A DNA stretch of 64,000 bases from Trichosphaerium sp. ATCC 40318 (taxonomy: Eukaryota > Discosea > Flabellinia > Trichosidae). The notes beneath the pieces were generated by a model. That model was given only the letters and a program-made list of their open reading frames with translations. It was not told the DNA's origin and did no database searches. Positions 48,048 through 58,991 of the stretch are shown one piece after another; the first letter of the stretch is position 1; each line of letters opens with the position of its first letter. The stretch spans positions 124,001-188,000 of the forward strand of contig JALMLS010000525.1 in NCBI GenBank assembly GCA_038496445.1, given 5' to 3'. A program made the translations under genes and the position numbers.

Positions 48048-49966
48048 TTATCTCAGGTTTACGAAATGGTATTCACCGTATATCTCAATACCAGAGATTG
48101 ATAAAAAGTTATGTTGCTACAACAAGTTAGTTGGACGTTTTTTGTTCAAATAACAACCAAGTAGGTATAATACGTACTGTTGAGTTTCTGCCAATTTGTA
48201 CAATCTTAAAGTATCTATACGGTTCTGGAGCCATAGGAATATCCCAGGAATGATGAGAAAAGGGACCATTCAAACTTTTATCCTCCTTGTGCCTGGTACG
48301 CAATCTCAACAAAGACAACAAACCAAAAAAGAAAAAAAGGAATTAGTCCATCAAGAACCATACCGTATCAGTTCAGTCCATGCTTGCTTGTCATTTGATC
48401 CACATAGAACCCAATTACGTAAACAATCTTGTTTAGAATTTCCACCATGCCTTAGTGTATACTTGTTCTACAAAGGAAAAAAAACCAAAATGAGTTCTCC
48501 AACCTATAGGACGATGGTGAACTTACTGGTTTTAAAGCGCCCTTAACGAAATCCAACATGATCCAAGACGAAGGAATATCTCTTGTCCAAAACTCTCTTG
48601 CATGTGCATGGTAACATACAAACTCTGGTAAACCTTTCTCTTCAGATGAAGCCACAATGCCAATCCTAAAAAAGGCGTAAGCAAGAACAATTAAAAAAAA
48701 AATGGCTTATTGATTTTTACCTTCTGGCTTGTACAGGATGAGTCCAAGGCTCTTTACCACCGACAGTGGCAATATAGTGGATAGCTCCACGGTTATCAAA
48801 ATCATGATCGTATTCAAATAAGCGACCATAGGCAGATCTAGCATGACGCCTTAAAATTGTTGATTTTGAAGGTGCAGTAGCATCACCATCATTTGTAGTT
48901 TCTACTATTGTAACAGGCATCTGAATCCACATCTGTTAGCCGCACGTGAGGGTAAAACATTTGAAACGACACAAAAAAAAAGTCATGCGTACACGTTTGA
49001 GTGCATCTGTGACCATATTAGGAGGTATATTGGTATTATGCAAAGCCTCTTGAAGGACAATTTGAGTGAGTTGTTCAAAATGAATAGTTTCCCAAATGCT
49101 TGTTTTGATTTCTTCTGATAGTTCTCCTTTCTTCTTTGAACCACATCTTTCAATGTAGCTATTAGCTGTTTTGTATACCTCGTCTTCTCTTGCTACAAAT
49201 ATCTGGTCGTGGTTGAGCAGTCTTACAAGGATGGCAGGAGAAAGGGTGTTGAAATCAAAGTCTTTGAAATCAGAGAAATGCCTTGCCATTGTAGAAAGAC
49301 ACGCTTCAACAGCTTGAAAAAACCCGTTAGAGATGGGTTGAAGTACAAAATGACGAAGTTTTCTTCTGAGAGGTTTTTGAATGTACCTGCTTCTACGTTT
49401 GCATTGACAGCGAGCTGTAGTAGCAGTGGAGCGTCTTTTACAGTGATATTTTTGTCCAAGTACTCGTTCAGCAATTGTCCAAGTAACGGCATGTCAAGCC
49501 TAATTTCTTTTATTAGTATCGTATAAAAGCGCCCTAATCTGGTGCTCTTGGCACATACGCATTAGTCAAGAGTATCAAACTGACGATATTTTCCCATTTA
49601 AGCGCAATTCTACCTAACACCACTTTAAGCGTATGGATTGAATGATTTGTAAGCCTATGGCGCCTGTGGTATCGAAAAGAGATGTTTTGAGTTCGTACCT
49701 GTGTACATGAAATGTATAACGTGTTTAAATAGGTTTCTATCCTTTACACTCTTTGGTAGCGTAACAACAACCCTTCTACTGTCTTGTTGCTCTGAAATCC
49801 TTTTGGCAAGTACTTTAGAGTGGTATGCTACTATCAATTGATGGCAATAGAACTCCTTGTCACCGAGTTTTAAAATAACATCGTGAAATACCCTTTCTTT
49901 ATAAAACTTGCCAAAACCACCTGTAAACGAAACAGAAGAATCGTCAATGGCGTCAACGGCTGCCAT
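48048..49966 (-). CDS. BTB-BACK protein with discoidin-like C-terminal domain
   Basis: BTB: FYKERVFHDVILKLGDKEFY, CHQLIVAYHSKVLAKRISEQ and VIHFMYTG. BACK: VEACLSTMARHFSDFKDFDF, RLLNHDQIFVAREDEVYKTA. The C-terminal part is a galactose-binding/F5-8C-like fold: RRIGIVASSEEKGLPEFVCY, WIMLDFVKGALKPVKYTLRH, NWVLCGSNDKQAWTEL, FKIVQIGRNST and a last exon FLSISGIEIYGEYHF with TAA at 48048-48050. BTB-BACK proteins usually act as Cullin-3 adaptors, and the last domain would then bind substrate. Only a few partner copies of this layout (animal BTBD9-like) come to mind. About seven introns. Confidence 0.82.
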
Positions 49967-50232
49967 TGCCGGCTTTATGAGTGCTTAACTTAAAGTCAGC
50001 ACACTTTAAGTTCACTTCTACATCCTGCAACCCTGTCACCTTGTGAGATCGCTGCAGCGACTACACAAAGTAGTTCAACAATGTCACAACGAAACTTGTG
50101 AAATTCTTCCAAGGAACACGTGGGTAGTAAGGGTGATTAAACAGTTTTTACACTAAAACTTTAAATGCTGTTAATAGTTTGTTTCATTATTTTTTAAATA
50201 CAAGGGTTGCAAGTGTAGTGGAGTAGTAAGTG

Positions 50233-53200
50233 CTATGTCTTGGTTATCCTCTTGTTTACGGCTTTTATAACTGTGAATTGCTGTGTATAATTACCAGTTA
50301 ACGTCCCACCAAAATTTGCATAGTCTTTGACTGCTATGTGAGCGCAATCACCATAGCGTATTTCTATGAAATAATTTCCTTTAAAATCAAACCTACAATG
50401 TTCATTTGGCTAAAAACATCGTAATTAGTACTGGCTCTTAGTTTATTGAATGTACCTTTAATTCACATAGTTGTGGTGAGTCTTTGGACTGATAACGCTC
50501 ATGTGATACCAATAGAGCTGGGTCCTCCTACAAACACTGTTAGCGCTTTTTTTAAGTCAAGTACTTAAGGCTTGGTTAACATGATGTACCGGGCTATTAT
50601 TTACAATTACAATCCTGCCAATATCCCTAAACACACACTATTAAACTTGATCTAACAATAGGTATTACGTACTTCATCCATAATAATCTATCACTTCCAG
50701 AAAAGACAAGATAACTGCTATCATTGAACAAATATTCATGAGCCTTTGCCTCATTTATTAGATCCTCCGCTTTTACTTCGTGCACGTGTAATCGAACATG
50801 TCGTGCAATTGTGACTGAACCTTTGTTAGTTGCTCTTAGAACTGCTCTACTAACTCTATGTGATGACTTTGAAGCAATTGTAGGCGATGGTGCCACTACA
50901 ACAAAATCGCCACTATCTGTTTTTTCTTCTGATTCAGTTTCTGTAGGGATAGTATTACGTTGGCTGTTATCAACAATCGTTGAGCGCCTGCACAGAAAGT
51001 TTAGGTAACTTCAAAAAACCCAAAGGACCTTGTTTGTGGTTGTACCTGTTACTATCTCTAGGGCTAAACGATGCTCTAACAACACCAACAACGCTTGATG
51101 CTAAACTTTTATATTTCGAGATTGTCCCAATCTTTCTTGTCACTCTTGCAGGTGCTGTTGATCCTCTTTTCTTGACAACTGGTATAGAATCTATGTAGAA
51201 CAAAAATAGTTAAAATACAACATACATACACCACAATTGCGATGTCACGTGACAAAGTTGGAGATGTACCTTCTACAAATTCTGGCATGTATTGTGCTCG
51301 CGCTTCTGTGTGCATAGAGTTAATGTTTAACCAAGACACAATCGCATCCTGCAGGGATTCCATCCAACTGTTCTTTTCGGCTTGGTCTGCAGCTACGAAC
51401 AAAAGTGTCTTTACAGGGCTTGCAATATAAAACTGGCACTTTGAATGAGGAGTGTCCGCCTTATCAAAGATCCAGGCTGTTAGCAGAGGCAAGTATTTAT
51501 CTAGACAGGATTTAGCACTAGCAAAGTATGTGTGAGTATAGTGAATGCATCAATTACCCATTTTTTGATAACCGCCCATAAGTGGTACAGCAGTGATTAC
51601 AGCATCAGAGAAGAGGTAGATGGTCCTTGCTTGTAATGAATCATCACTAAACGATCTTTTTGTGAGAACACCTTCCCTGCAGAGACCGTTAGCATTGTGA
51701 CCAACAAAGCAAATGTGACGTTACCTTATAAATCTACGACTGGGAGAAACGAGCTGCTTGAACCTAACGGTAAAAAAAAAACTTAACACAAAAGATACAA
51801 CTTGTTCTCTGATTTACCCCAGTGATATAAACCGTTGTTGTATCTCTATCACCTTGGCTCTGTTGTTGTACTGTTCTACACTATTATCCACATAATCAGC
51901 GACTTCTTTTACTTTCTCTAAGGCTATCTTCAAGTCCTCATAGTCCACGTGTGTTTCGGGTGTGTATTTTATAAGTGTTTCAATGAGAAGGCAGTAGCGA
52001 GGTATCCCTTTACAACAAAAGTAGATGTGTAAGTTTAACCACATTGAATTTAAACGCATACTATGCTAGTACGCACTCTGTACTGGTTGTATAAGGTAAG
52101 AAAAAATATCTAAGTGCTTCGGACTCGATTGTTTCAATCGCTCTAAACAAAAGGATTAGAACAATAACTTGAATGTACAAAATGGATGAAATACCAAGTT
52201 GTGCTTTGAAGAATGGGTTTGTCTCCATAAGAGATGACACACAAGCTGTAGCTCTATCGAAACCTAAAATATTAAGCATCTTCAGCATTATTAAAATAGA
52301 ATTACCATCGCAATATCGGTTGTAAGCTTTCAAAAAATCAGCCTTTTTAGGAGCAGAAATTAGTAAATGAAATAAACTCTTTTCTTTCACTTGAGCTGTA
52401 CCATCACAATGAAAACTTGGCCTATCTTTTTAGTATCGTTCCAATCGTTCATAGGTTCACTTAGACGCTTATAAAGCTCATTTGATACTCTGTGAACCTA
52501 GTACAAAAATAAGGCCACAAGATTGTCATTTCATTGAATTAATTAAGATTGACAAAAGTCGTACAGTTTCAACTTCACTAAACATGTGCTGCATGTTTTC
52601 ATTACTGATCATTTTAGATTTTTTCAAGGGATCAACAAATTGCTTGTATTAGTATTTAGTACTTCCCAGTGTAGTATGTCGCCCAAAAAAAAAGTGGTTA
52701 CCTCTTTAAGATATGTTATATTGTCGAGAAATGCCTTCTCTGTCAGCCATATCTCGCGTGCAGCTCGATCACGCTTTGCTTTCAGTGCATTAGATTGATT
52801 TTGGTTTTAACACGTAAACTTATCAACGTACAATACTTAGGAGCCTCAGGATCCTTAAGAGCATCCTCAATGATCTCATTGACATCATTTTCTTCTATTG
52901 TTGCTTTGTCTGCAATCAAATCTGTATCACTCAGCGCTGCATTATCATCTACAATTGGATTTGCACTGCTACTTCCTATTGTAGACGAGGACGCTGCACT
53001 CTCCTTTCTTGGAGGTTCATCAATTCGTGAAAACATAAGCGAACTCTCACTTTTATCTGGTTTAATTGTTGGCGGTGGTAATGCCGCTTGAGGTGGTTCT
53101 GGACCGTCGAAATACTTGAAGCCAAGGTACACTATAGTTTTATCCTTTGTACCTTCATTCAAGTTCCCCATACCTAGTCACGTGATTAACTTTAGTAAAT

Positions 53201-53720
53201 TGAAAACAAGTTGTTTTTACTAACCTGGTGTGGCACTTCTCAATACAAGATAACCTTGATGCTCGTACTCTAGCCATTTTTTTTGCATTTGGAATACTTT
53301 AAAGTCCTCTATCGGTGACCCTTTTCCACCAACCCTGTAAAAAAAGTACATGTGCTTTGCGTTGGATCCAGAGCGTGTTTCTACAAAATAGGATTGTCAA
53401 AAACATTGATAAAACGCCTGGACGTTTTTTTGAAAATTGTTTTTTTTTCTATTTGTTTTTGGACGTACTGAACTTGGGCAACAGGTCGGATAATCTAGTA
53501 TAAAACCAACGGCCGCCCACTTCTGATTCAGCAGGTAAAATTGCCTCTGTTGCGTATTGAGCATCTAGTCGCACCTATGAGAGCATTGAGAAGTATGTTT
53601 GACAGGGGTGTAAACGCAAATTTGTACTTCTTTGACAAATGGTCCCTTAGCGCCACGCCTGAATCCAAAATGAGCGCCTTTGCGTATTGATAGGTGATCT
53701 GGCCGCTTCTTATATCGTGC
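50233..53720 (-). CDS. RhoGEF (DH-PH) with N- and C-terminal extensions
   Basis: N-terminal extension: HLSIRKGAHFGFRRGAKGPF, RLDAQYATEAILPAESEVGG then RWFYTRL and VVYLGFKYFDG-like text, followed by a Ser-rich acidic linker (ESAASSSTIGSSSANPIVDD). DH domain: LKAKRDRAAREIWLTEKAFL, LLISAPKKADFLKAYNRYCD, IPRYCLLIETLIKYTPETHV then YEDLKIALEKVKEVADYV. A PH-like domain follows: LTKRSFSDDSLQARTIYLFS, PHSKCQFYIASPVKTLLFVA, NSWMESLQDAIVSWL. The C-terminal region (SVTIARHVRLHVHEVKAEDL, HCRFDFKGNYFIEIRYGDCA) is unassigned. DH-PH proteins activate Rho-family GTPases. Stop TAG at 50233-50235. No in-frame ATG was found at the 5' end, so the start near 53720 is approximate. Confidence 0.8.
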
Positions 53721-54060
53721 GTTGTAAAAACATAATTGCGTTATGAACAGCTATGCACACGCGAGTTAATGGTAGTAGCAGCAAATATTAACGAAAGGTT
53801 TTCTAAACTGGAATAGAATGCGTGCTTTTGTGTCATCCACCTTTTTTTCGCTCATTATAACAAGCCTATATGGCTATCGAGCGAGTAGTATCGTTGACAG
53901 TCAATTAAGATAGTCAGTTGGCAGTCAATTTACCATTTCGGCAATACAGTACAAAAATGATGCAACGACCCAAATTAGCATAAAACAATAAGTACAATAC
54001 AATTTCATGTTGCCAAGCGCAGGAGCTAGTTAGAGTACAGACGGTAAGTGCATTTTAAAG
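53721..54060. other. Divergent promoter gap
   Basis: About 340 bp between the RhoGEF and a small plus-strand ORF. Two copies of CAGTCAATT occur near 53898 and 53922. Nothing coding is seen, though the missing first exon of the RhoGEF gene may lie here. Confidence 0.45.
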
Positions 54061-54312
54061 ATGCCCTTCGATCGAAAGGCGTCAACACGAAAACGACCTG
54101 GCCGGTGTAACCCTTGCCATTCTTTGAGTCTACTGGCGTCGCGACTCCTTTTGATAGCTCGTCCTGCGAGATACACACCCATCTTGTTTGTATTTGTTAT
54201 TTATTGTACAATTTACATCATAACCGCTTTTGAGCCCACGAGTGTTATTGGTACGTTGCGAAGCGGCGAGGATGTAGAGTTCTTCTATATTCTTTTTTTT
54301 AAGTGCCCATAA
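54061..54312 (+). CDS. Small membrane protein, up to 83 aa
   Basis: A frame from ATG 54061 reads MPFDRKASTRKRPGRCNPCH, a basic N-terminus, then two hydrophobic stretches: SLSLLASRLLLIA and YTPILFVFVIYCTIYIITAF. A possible GTACGT donor after SVIG (about 54252) would remove the last part. Layout suits a small ER or Golgi membrane protein; no family is recognised. It overlaps the 3' end of the ABT1/ESF2 gene by a few bases if the unspliced stop is used. Confidence 0.4.
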   Translation: MPFDRKASTRKRPGRCNPCHSLSLLASRLLLIARPARYTPILFVFVIYCTIYIITAFEPTSVIGTLRSGEDVEFFYILFFKCP

Positions 54313-55202
54313 TGTTCTTTAGCAACTTTTTACTAAACGTATGCTTTATCTGATTCTTTGGTGGTGGATACATCAAACCTGGATCTACCTTACGTTTCTT
54401 TGCGTCAGGACGAGTACCCTGTTGTGTTCGCGCTTTACGCTTATTCTATACCAAATAACGTTAATGTGGTGGCCATCAAATAAGAGAATGTTTTCAGGTT
54501 TTTTTTGCTAATTTTGTTTTTTGACACTTGCCTTTCTGACATCTTCAATATCGTTTAATATACTGTTTGTTTGACGTCTAGCATTAGAAATAGATGATTG
54601 TAGTCTCATATCGCGTAGCTCCTTCTTATTATCGAGCTCTTGTTGTAGGTCTGACCACAAAAAACCTTTCAAGTAACGAATATTCCACATTCCATATTTG
54701 CCTACAGTGCCATTGAATCGCTTCCCAGAGAACAGGATTGGTGTATTATTTAGCCCATACGCTACTTGGCGTGCATCCCGCTAATTGTATTGTGAGGACA
54801 GACGACTAAATGAAGAAATATGAAATATGCACTTACACGGTTTTCCATTTCAACCCAACCTTTTTTCCATACTACTTTACGCTTGGAGCTACGTTTTGGA
54901 TCACGTTCCAAGTACATACGTTCAACATGACCGAATTCGGTTAAAAGACCTTCTAAATCGCCTCTAGACATGAAACGAGGGAATCTATCAAAGTACAAAA
55001 CGCCTACGAGAAATTAACATTTTTTTGTACTTGTAGCTTTCTCACCTCTCTTTTTTATCTTTTTTTTGTATGCTTGGGCCTCTTTCTTTAGTTCTTCAAG
55101 GTTTAAAGCGTTTGCAGGCTTGAAAGAATCATCCTCCTCGTCAGAGTATACCACATCGTCAGTAACAATCTCAGGCGTTTCAGTTTCCACAGGGGCGTCC
55201 AT
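54299..55202 (-). CDS. ESF2: ABT1/ESF2-like RNA-binding ribosome biogenesis factor
   Basis: Acidic start MDAPVETETPEIVTDDVVYS, then NLEELKKEAQAYKKKIKKRG spliced to VLYFDRFPRFMSRGDLEGLL and FGHVERMYLERDPKRSSKRK, KGWVEMENR, an RRM. The family-specific block follows: GKYGMWNIRYLKGFLWSDLQ and a basic tail (KKRKVDPGLMYPPPKNQIKH, FSKKLLKNIMGT). Stop TAA at 54299-54301. In yeast Esf2 helps early 18S rRNA processing in the small-subunit processome, in the nucleolus. Three introns. The start lies 82 bp from that of the divergent ZC3H15-like gene, another translation-linked gene, so the two may share a promoter. Confidence 0.87.
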
Positions 55203-55284
55203 CAAGATAACTTGTTGCTGAAAAATATTGATTTTTTCGCGACTTAAGCTTTGTGCTAAACACCATTCAATTGCCTTCGCAACC

Positions 55285-56689
55285 ATGCCACCTAAGAAGA
55301 AGTCTAATAAAAATGCCAAAAAGGTTGTTCAGAAACAAAAAAAGCAGCTGGAGGATAAAACCTTTGGAATGAAGAATAAAAAAGGTACGTAGCGCGTAGG
55401 AAACAAAATTTGGCCAAACGTAATATTTGTACAGGAAGAAAAGCACAGGGTAAAATTAATGTACAAAGAGACCTCCCAAACGTTGTATTAATCTTTGTAG
55501 GCCATGAACAAATCAATGAAAGGCTCAAAAGCTGTACACACTTTGATATTGACAATTGCCTCTAATAATCCTACTATAGCATAGACAAATTGAACAAAAC
55601 CGTAAAGCCAACCAAGCCAAAAAAGAGGCAAAAAAAAGGGAGGCAGAAGAGCGCCGGTTGGCTATGCTCAGACAATCAATGGGCGGGCGACAAAAGCAGC
55701 AAAAAGAGGCACCTGTAGTTGGTACGTATGCGCTCTTGCAAGCACCACAGTCTCTGAATTCTGCGTTGAGATTTTTCATGAAATCCTAAAAAATACCACC
55801 AAACTAACTTTATCTTTGTTAGCTCCATCAGTAACGGGTATGATAATGAAGATGAAAGGGTATATTAGATGTTAACGAATACACTTAGATTTTTTAAAAG
55901 AGAATAAGCAAAAGACAAAGCTCAGCATGCTTGCTCTCGACGAGCGTACGGTTTCTTTTACTTGTTTCAATTTTCGAAGCAAAAACCGAAAAAAGGCCTT
56001 AATTGACTTGTATAGAAATTAAATTGGCTGGAACTCCAGAAGGAGAAGGATTAGATCCTATTGAAGACATCCTCGAGAAGGCAGTAAGTATTAGCGCTGA
56101 GCAACTCAGATTTTTGATGGTTTTTTTTATTTTCCTTACGATTTTTTATTCGAAACGATCCTTATAAATATTTAGCGTCAAAAATGCCGTGGTGGACGAC
56201 CAGTTACGCGAGAGACGTTCATGCAATGGAAAGAAAAGATTAAAAAGCTTGAGGAAGCTGATAAATTGGCTGTTGACAAGGAGCGTGCAAAAATGTTGAA
56301 AGTACGGGAACCTTTTTTTTCGTTGCGAACAAAAAGTCTAACTGTCCTTGAAACTTTAGTCTGGAAAGGTCAAAATGACTGGAAAGGAGCTCTTTACAAA
56401 CAAGAAGGAGTTAGCATTCGAAGACAATGATACAGCTGACGGTGATGTCATGGACTTGACAGCCTTCAAAAAGGAAGAAGAAGAGGTACGCCGATATCTT
56501 TCTCTTTGAAACTTGTTTAAAAAAAAACCACGTGTTGATCAATATTAGGAGCAAATTGGAGATCCTTTGGATCAAGTTCCTGTAGAGATCCTACAAAAGA
56601 TTCTAGAGAACGTGAATACCAAGCTTTTCGATACTACGGATCCAATACTAAACCAAGAGATTGTTCTACAAGTCAAAGTAGGTGCTTAA
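55285..56689 (+). CDS. ZC3H15/DFRP1 (Tma46)-like protein lacking the CCCH zinc fingers
   Basis: The N-terminus MPPKKKSNKNAKKVVQKQKK then EDKTFGMKNKKG is the ZC3H15/Tma46 opening. Next comes QIEQNRKANQAKKEAKKREA and RRLAMLRQSMGG. The C-terminal half has the DRG-binding DFRP region: GRPVTRETFMQWKEKIKKLE, KVKMTGKELFTNKKELAFED and DVMDLTAFKKEEEE. Between them, where relatives have two CCCH fingers, exons encode only PSVTDFLKENKQKTKLSMLA and no Cys/His clusters. The family stabilises the GTPase DRG1 and associates with ribosomes. About eight introns; splice phases through the middle were checked and agree. Stop TAA at 56687-56689, though the final GTAGGT could also be a donor. Confidence 0.78.
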
Positions 56690-57185
56690 AAAACATTTAC
56701 TTTTTTTGTTTTGGAGGAAAAGAAAAGGTGTGTACAGATGAGGGAAGAGTAAGTTGTAGTTAATAACCAAGATGACTACGACTTCTCTGTAGAGATTTTT
56801 TTTGGCCTTGAACCCCCTTTTGTTTTTTTGCAAATAGAGGTATTTGTCAGAAATAAACAAATGTATTACTGTCTATAAACTTGGTTGTGTTAGCACTCAC
56901 TTTGCAAAAATAACGATATGAAGCTGAACAGATTCTGGCCCATAGAAATAATATTTCGACAATTGTGCAGTTTGTATTGTGTTGTGGAGTATATTAGGGC
57001 CTATTTCAGGGCCTGGTACAAGATTGGTACATTAACGTGGTGTTACTAGAATGAAAATAAAGTTGATAAGTTTTTCTCTCCAAAGAGTCCGCTGTATCGA
57101 TAGTGTAATGTCGGATTCACATTTAATACTATTCAATATCGAGTGCTTGTACTAATGCCATTATTGCCCAGCTACAGATTACATC
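56690..57185. other. Convergent 3' gap
   Basis: About 500 bp between two convergent stops. AT-rich with T-runs, GAAATAAACA at about 56846 and AATGAAAATAAAG near 57050 that could serve as polyadenylation signals. No gene is seen. Confidence 0.5.
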
Positions 57186-58676
57186 CTAAGTTTGGTTGTC
57201 AACTACTAGCTCAGTCCGCAGTGCAAGCAAAAAAATTCTTTTGGATTGTACCATGATTGAAGTGACAACAGGAATAGAAACATTATCCGGATCTACCTTG
57301 AAAAATATACCAGCAGCAACTACATAATAAGCAACGAAAGAAGCAAATGAAATGACAACCGTTACAACTCCTACTAGAACCACAGTTTTGTAGTAAGGAT
57401 GTGGTCCATAAAGGAGTAGATACCCAAGTACTAACATATTAATTGTCAAGGCACTTAATGCAAGTACCTAAAACTTGTTAAGTTCTGGAGATGAACCGCG
57501 AAAATCGCTTACACCTGCTTCTTTAAGCATTTTAATGGAGGGAAACCAAGGAAGTGACCCCAAGTTGTTTTCCACCTACAAGTAATTAACTTACATTTTT
57601 TAGCACGTGACACCAACCTTTTGCAAGTTAAACCATGTGCTCGCACGCGCTGCAAAGACTGAGCCAACACTACCGCCCAATGAATTAAGTAATGGTAGCA
57701 CTACCATAAGCTTGACAACATCATCATTATCTAGCACTCATTTGGTTATGGCACGTGCGTTGACTTGTAAGTCCTCACCTGTGTTTTGTTTTGTTTCTGC
57801 TTTGTCAAGTTCTAGCTCTAAAGCAACGCCAGCAAAAAAACTTACAAGTGTACATACCAACAATACACTGTATCTCTCCCTACCAGTGATATCAGAACAA
57901 GAATTGATTGTAGAAATAACGTACTTAAAAATAGTGGCGAGCTTCTTCAAAGAAATCAACTGTGTAGCAAACCCCAACATTGCTAGAATAATTACTGGTG
58001 TTAAAAAAACAGCAACAGTGTCTATGTAGATGCCCATAGCTTTAGCAATAGCTACTGATACCAAAACGAGAGGTAGGGTTATAAGATCTCCACAAGTTGT
58101 TATGAGAGGAGGTGCGATATTATCAGGGTTTAGCTTAAAGTGAAGGGCTCCTTTGACGACAACATATACCAATACAACCAATACAAAAGCCGACGAAAAT
58201 GCTGATAACGTTGCGATTGTTTGTAAGGTTAGAGAAGATGTTATCTTAATACCAAAGAATGGACATAGAGTTTGTGCAAGGAGGACAATAAAGAATGAAA
58301 GACTTGCTACCTCAACGAAACTCATTAAAAATCTTGCTTTTATCAGATTATTTTCTGATTCTTTGTTTGCGCAGTTTTCTGAGTTTTCTGGTAACGCTTG
58401 AATCAGATAGTGTGTGCTTAGTGTGGAGCTAAGGCTTCCATAAACCTGACCTCTAAGCCCTATAATGCCTAGAACAACAGTAAGATGGATAAGTAAGCGT
58501 ATCGTGCCTGGAACCACCGAAAGCAATCCTGGTGTGCTCAAAAACACGTGATTGTAGTGAGAAATTAAAACACCTGGTATAAAACTTATACAAGCGCCCA
58601 ATAGAAAGGATAAACATGATTCCAAATATATAGCTCTTAGTTGGCTCTTTTTTGAATAACTTTCATTATTTCCTTC
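57186..58676 (-). CDS. SLC41/MgtE-like magnesium transporter, two MgtE domains
   Basis: Two homologous membrane halves. Half 1: SQLRAIYLESCLSFLLGACI, VLGIIGLRGQVYGSLSSTLS, LNPDNIAPPLITTCGDLITL (the MgtE signature). Half 2: VVLPLLNSLGGSVGSVFAAR, VLVGVVTVVISFASFVAYYV and VDPDNVSIPVVTSIM. Together about ten helices, as in SLC41 Mg2+ (Na+-linked) transporters at the plasma membrane or mitochondria. Half 1 is one long exon; an intron near 57690-57760 joins the halves (a 54-nt GT..AG choice keeps frame). The second signature lacks the Gly-Asp after TS, reading TSIMVQS. Stop TAG at 57186-57188. No in-frame ATG lies at the 5' end of the first exon, so a short upstream exon is likely. Confidence 0.85.
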
Positions 58677-58991
58677 TCCTATCCCATATTAGGCATTTTT
58701 TAACGTTTTTGTAGCGGTTTTACCAGCTTCCATCACGCCATTCGACGATGTTTAAGTCGAAGCACCGATTTCAATCAATTAAGGTTAAGTTACCACGCCA
58801 TTTGACTCAAGTTGTTCGACATTTCTTAAGCTGCACGCTGTACTCTTGAGAGGAGCTGAGTAGAACCTTTGAGCAATTTCATAAGTGAATAATATGCGAC
58901 AGATTACACGCCATAGTTTGTTCAGATTTTTATCGCTGGTGCAATAACGAAGAGGCTTGGTTGTTAGGGTTTTAATTGATTGATATTTTGA
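58677..58991. other. Intergenic gap
   Basis: About 315 bp between two minus-strand genes. CACGCCAT occurs three times (near 58735, 58794 and 58910). The first exon of the magnesium transporter may be here. Otherwise nothing is seen. Confidence 0.45.

Noticed and set aside
57730-57765. A 24-nt intron in the magnesium transporter
   Set aside because: A 54-nt GT..AG choice joins EDLQ to LMVVLPLLNS in phase, so an ultrashort intron is not required.
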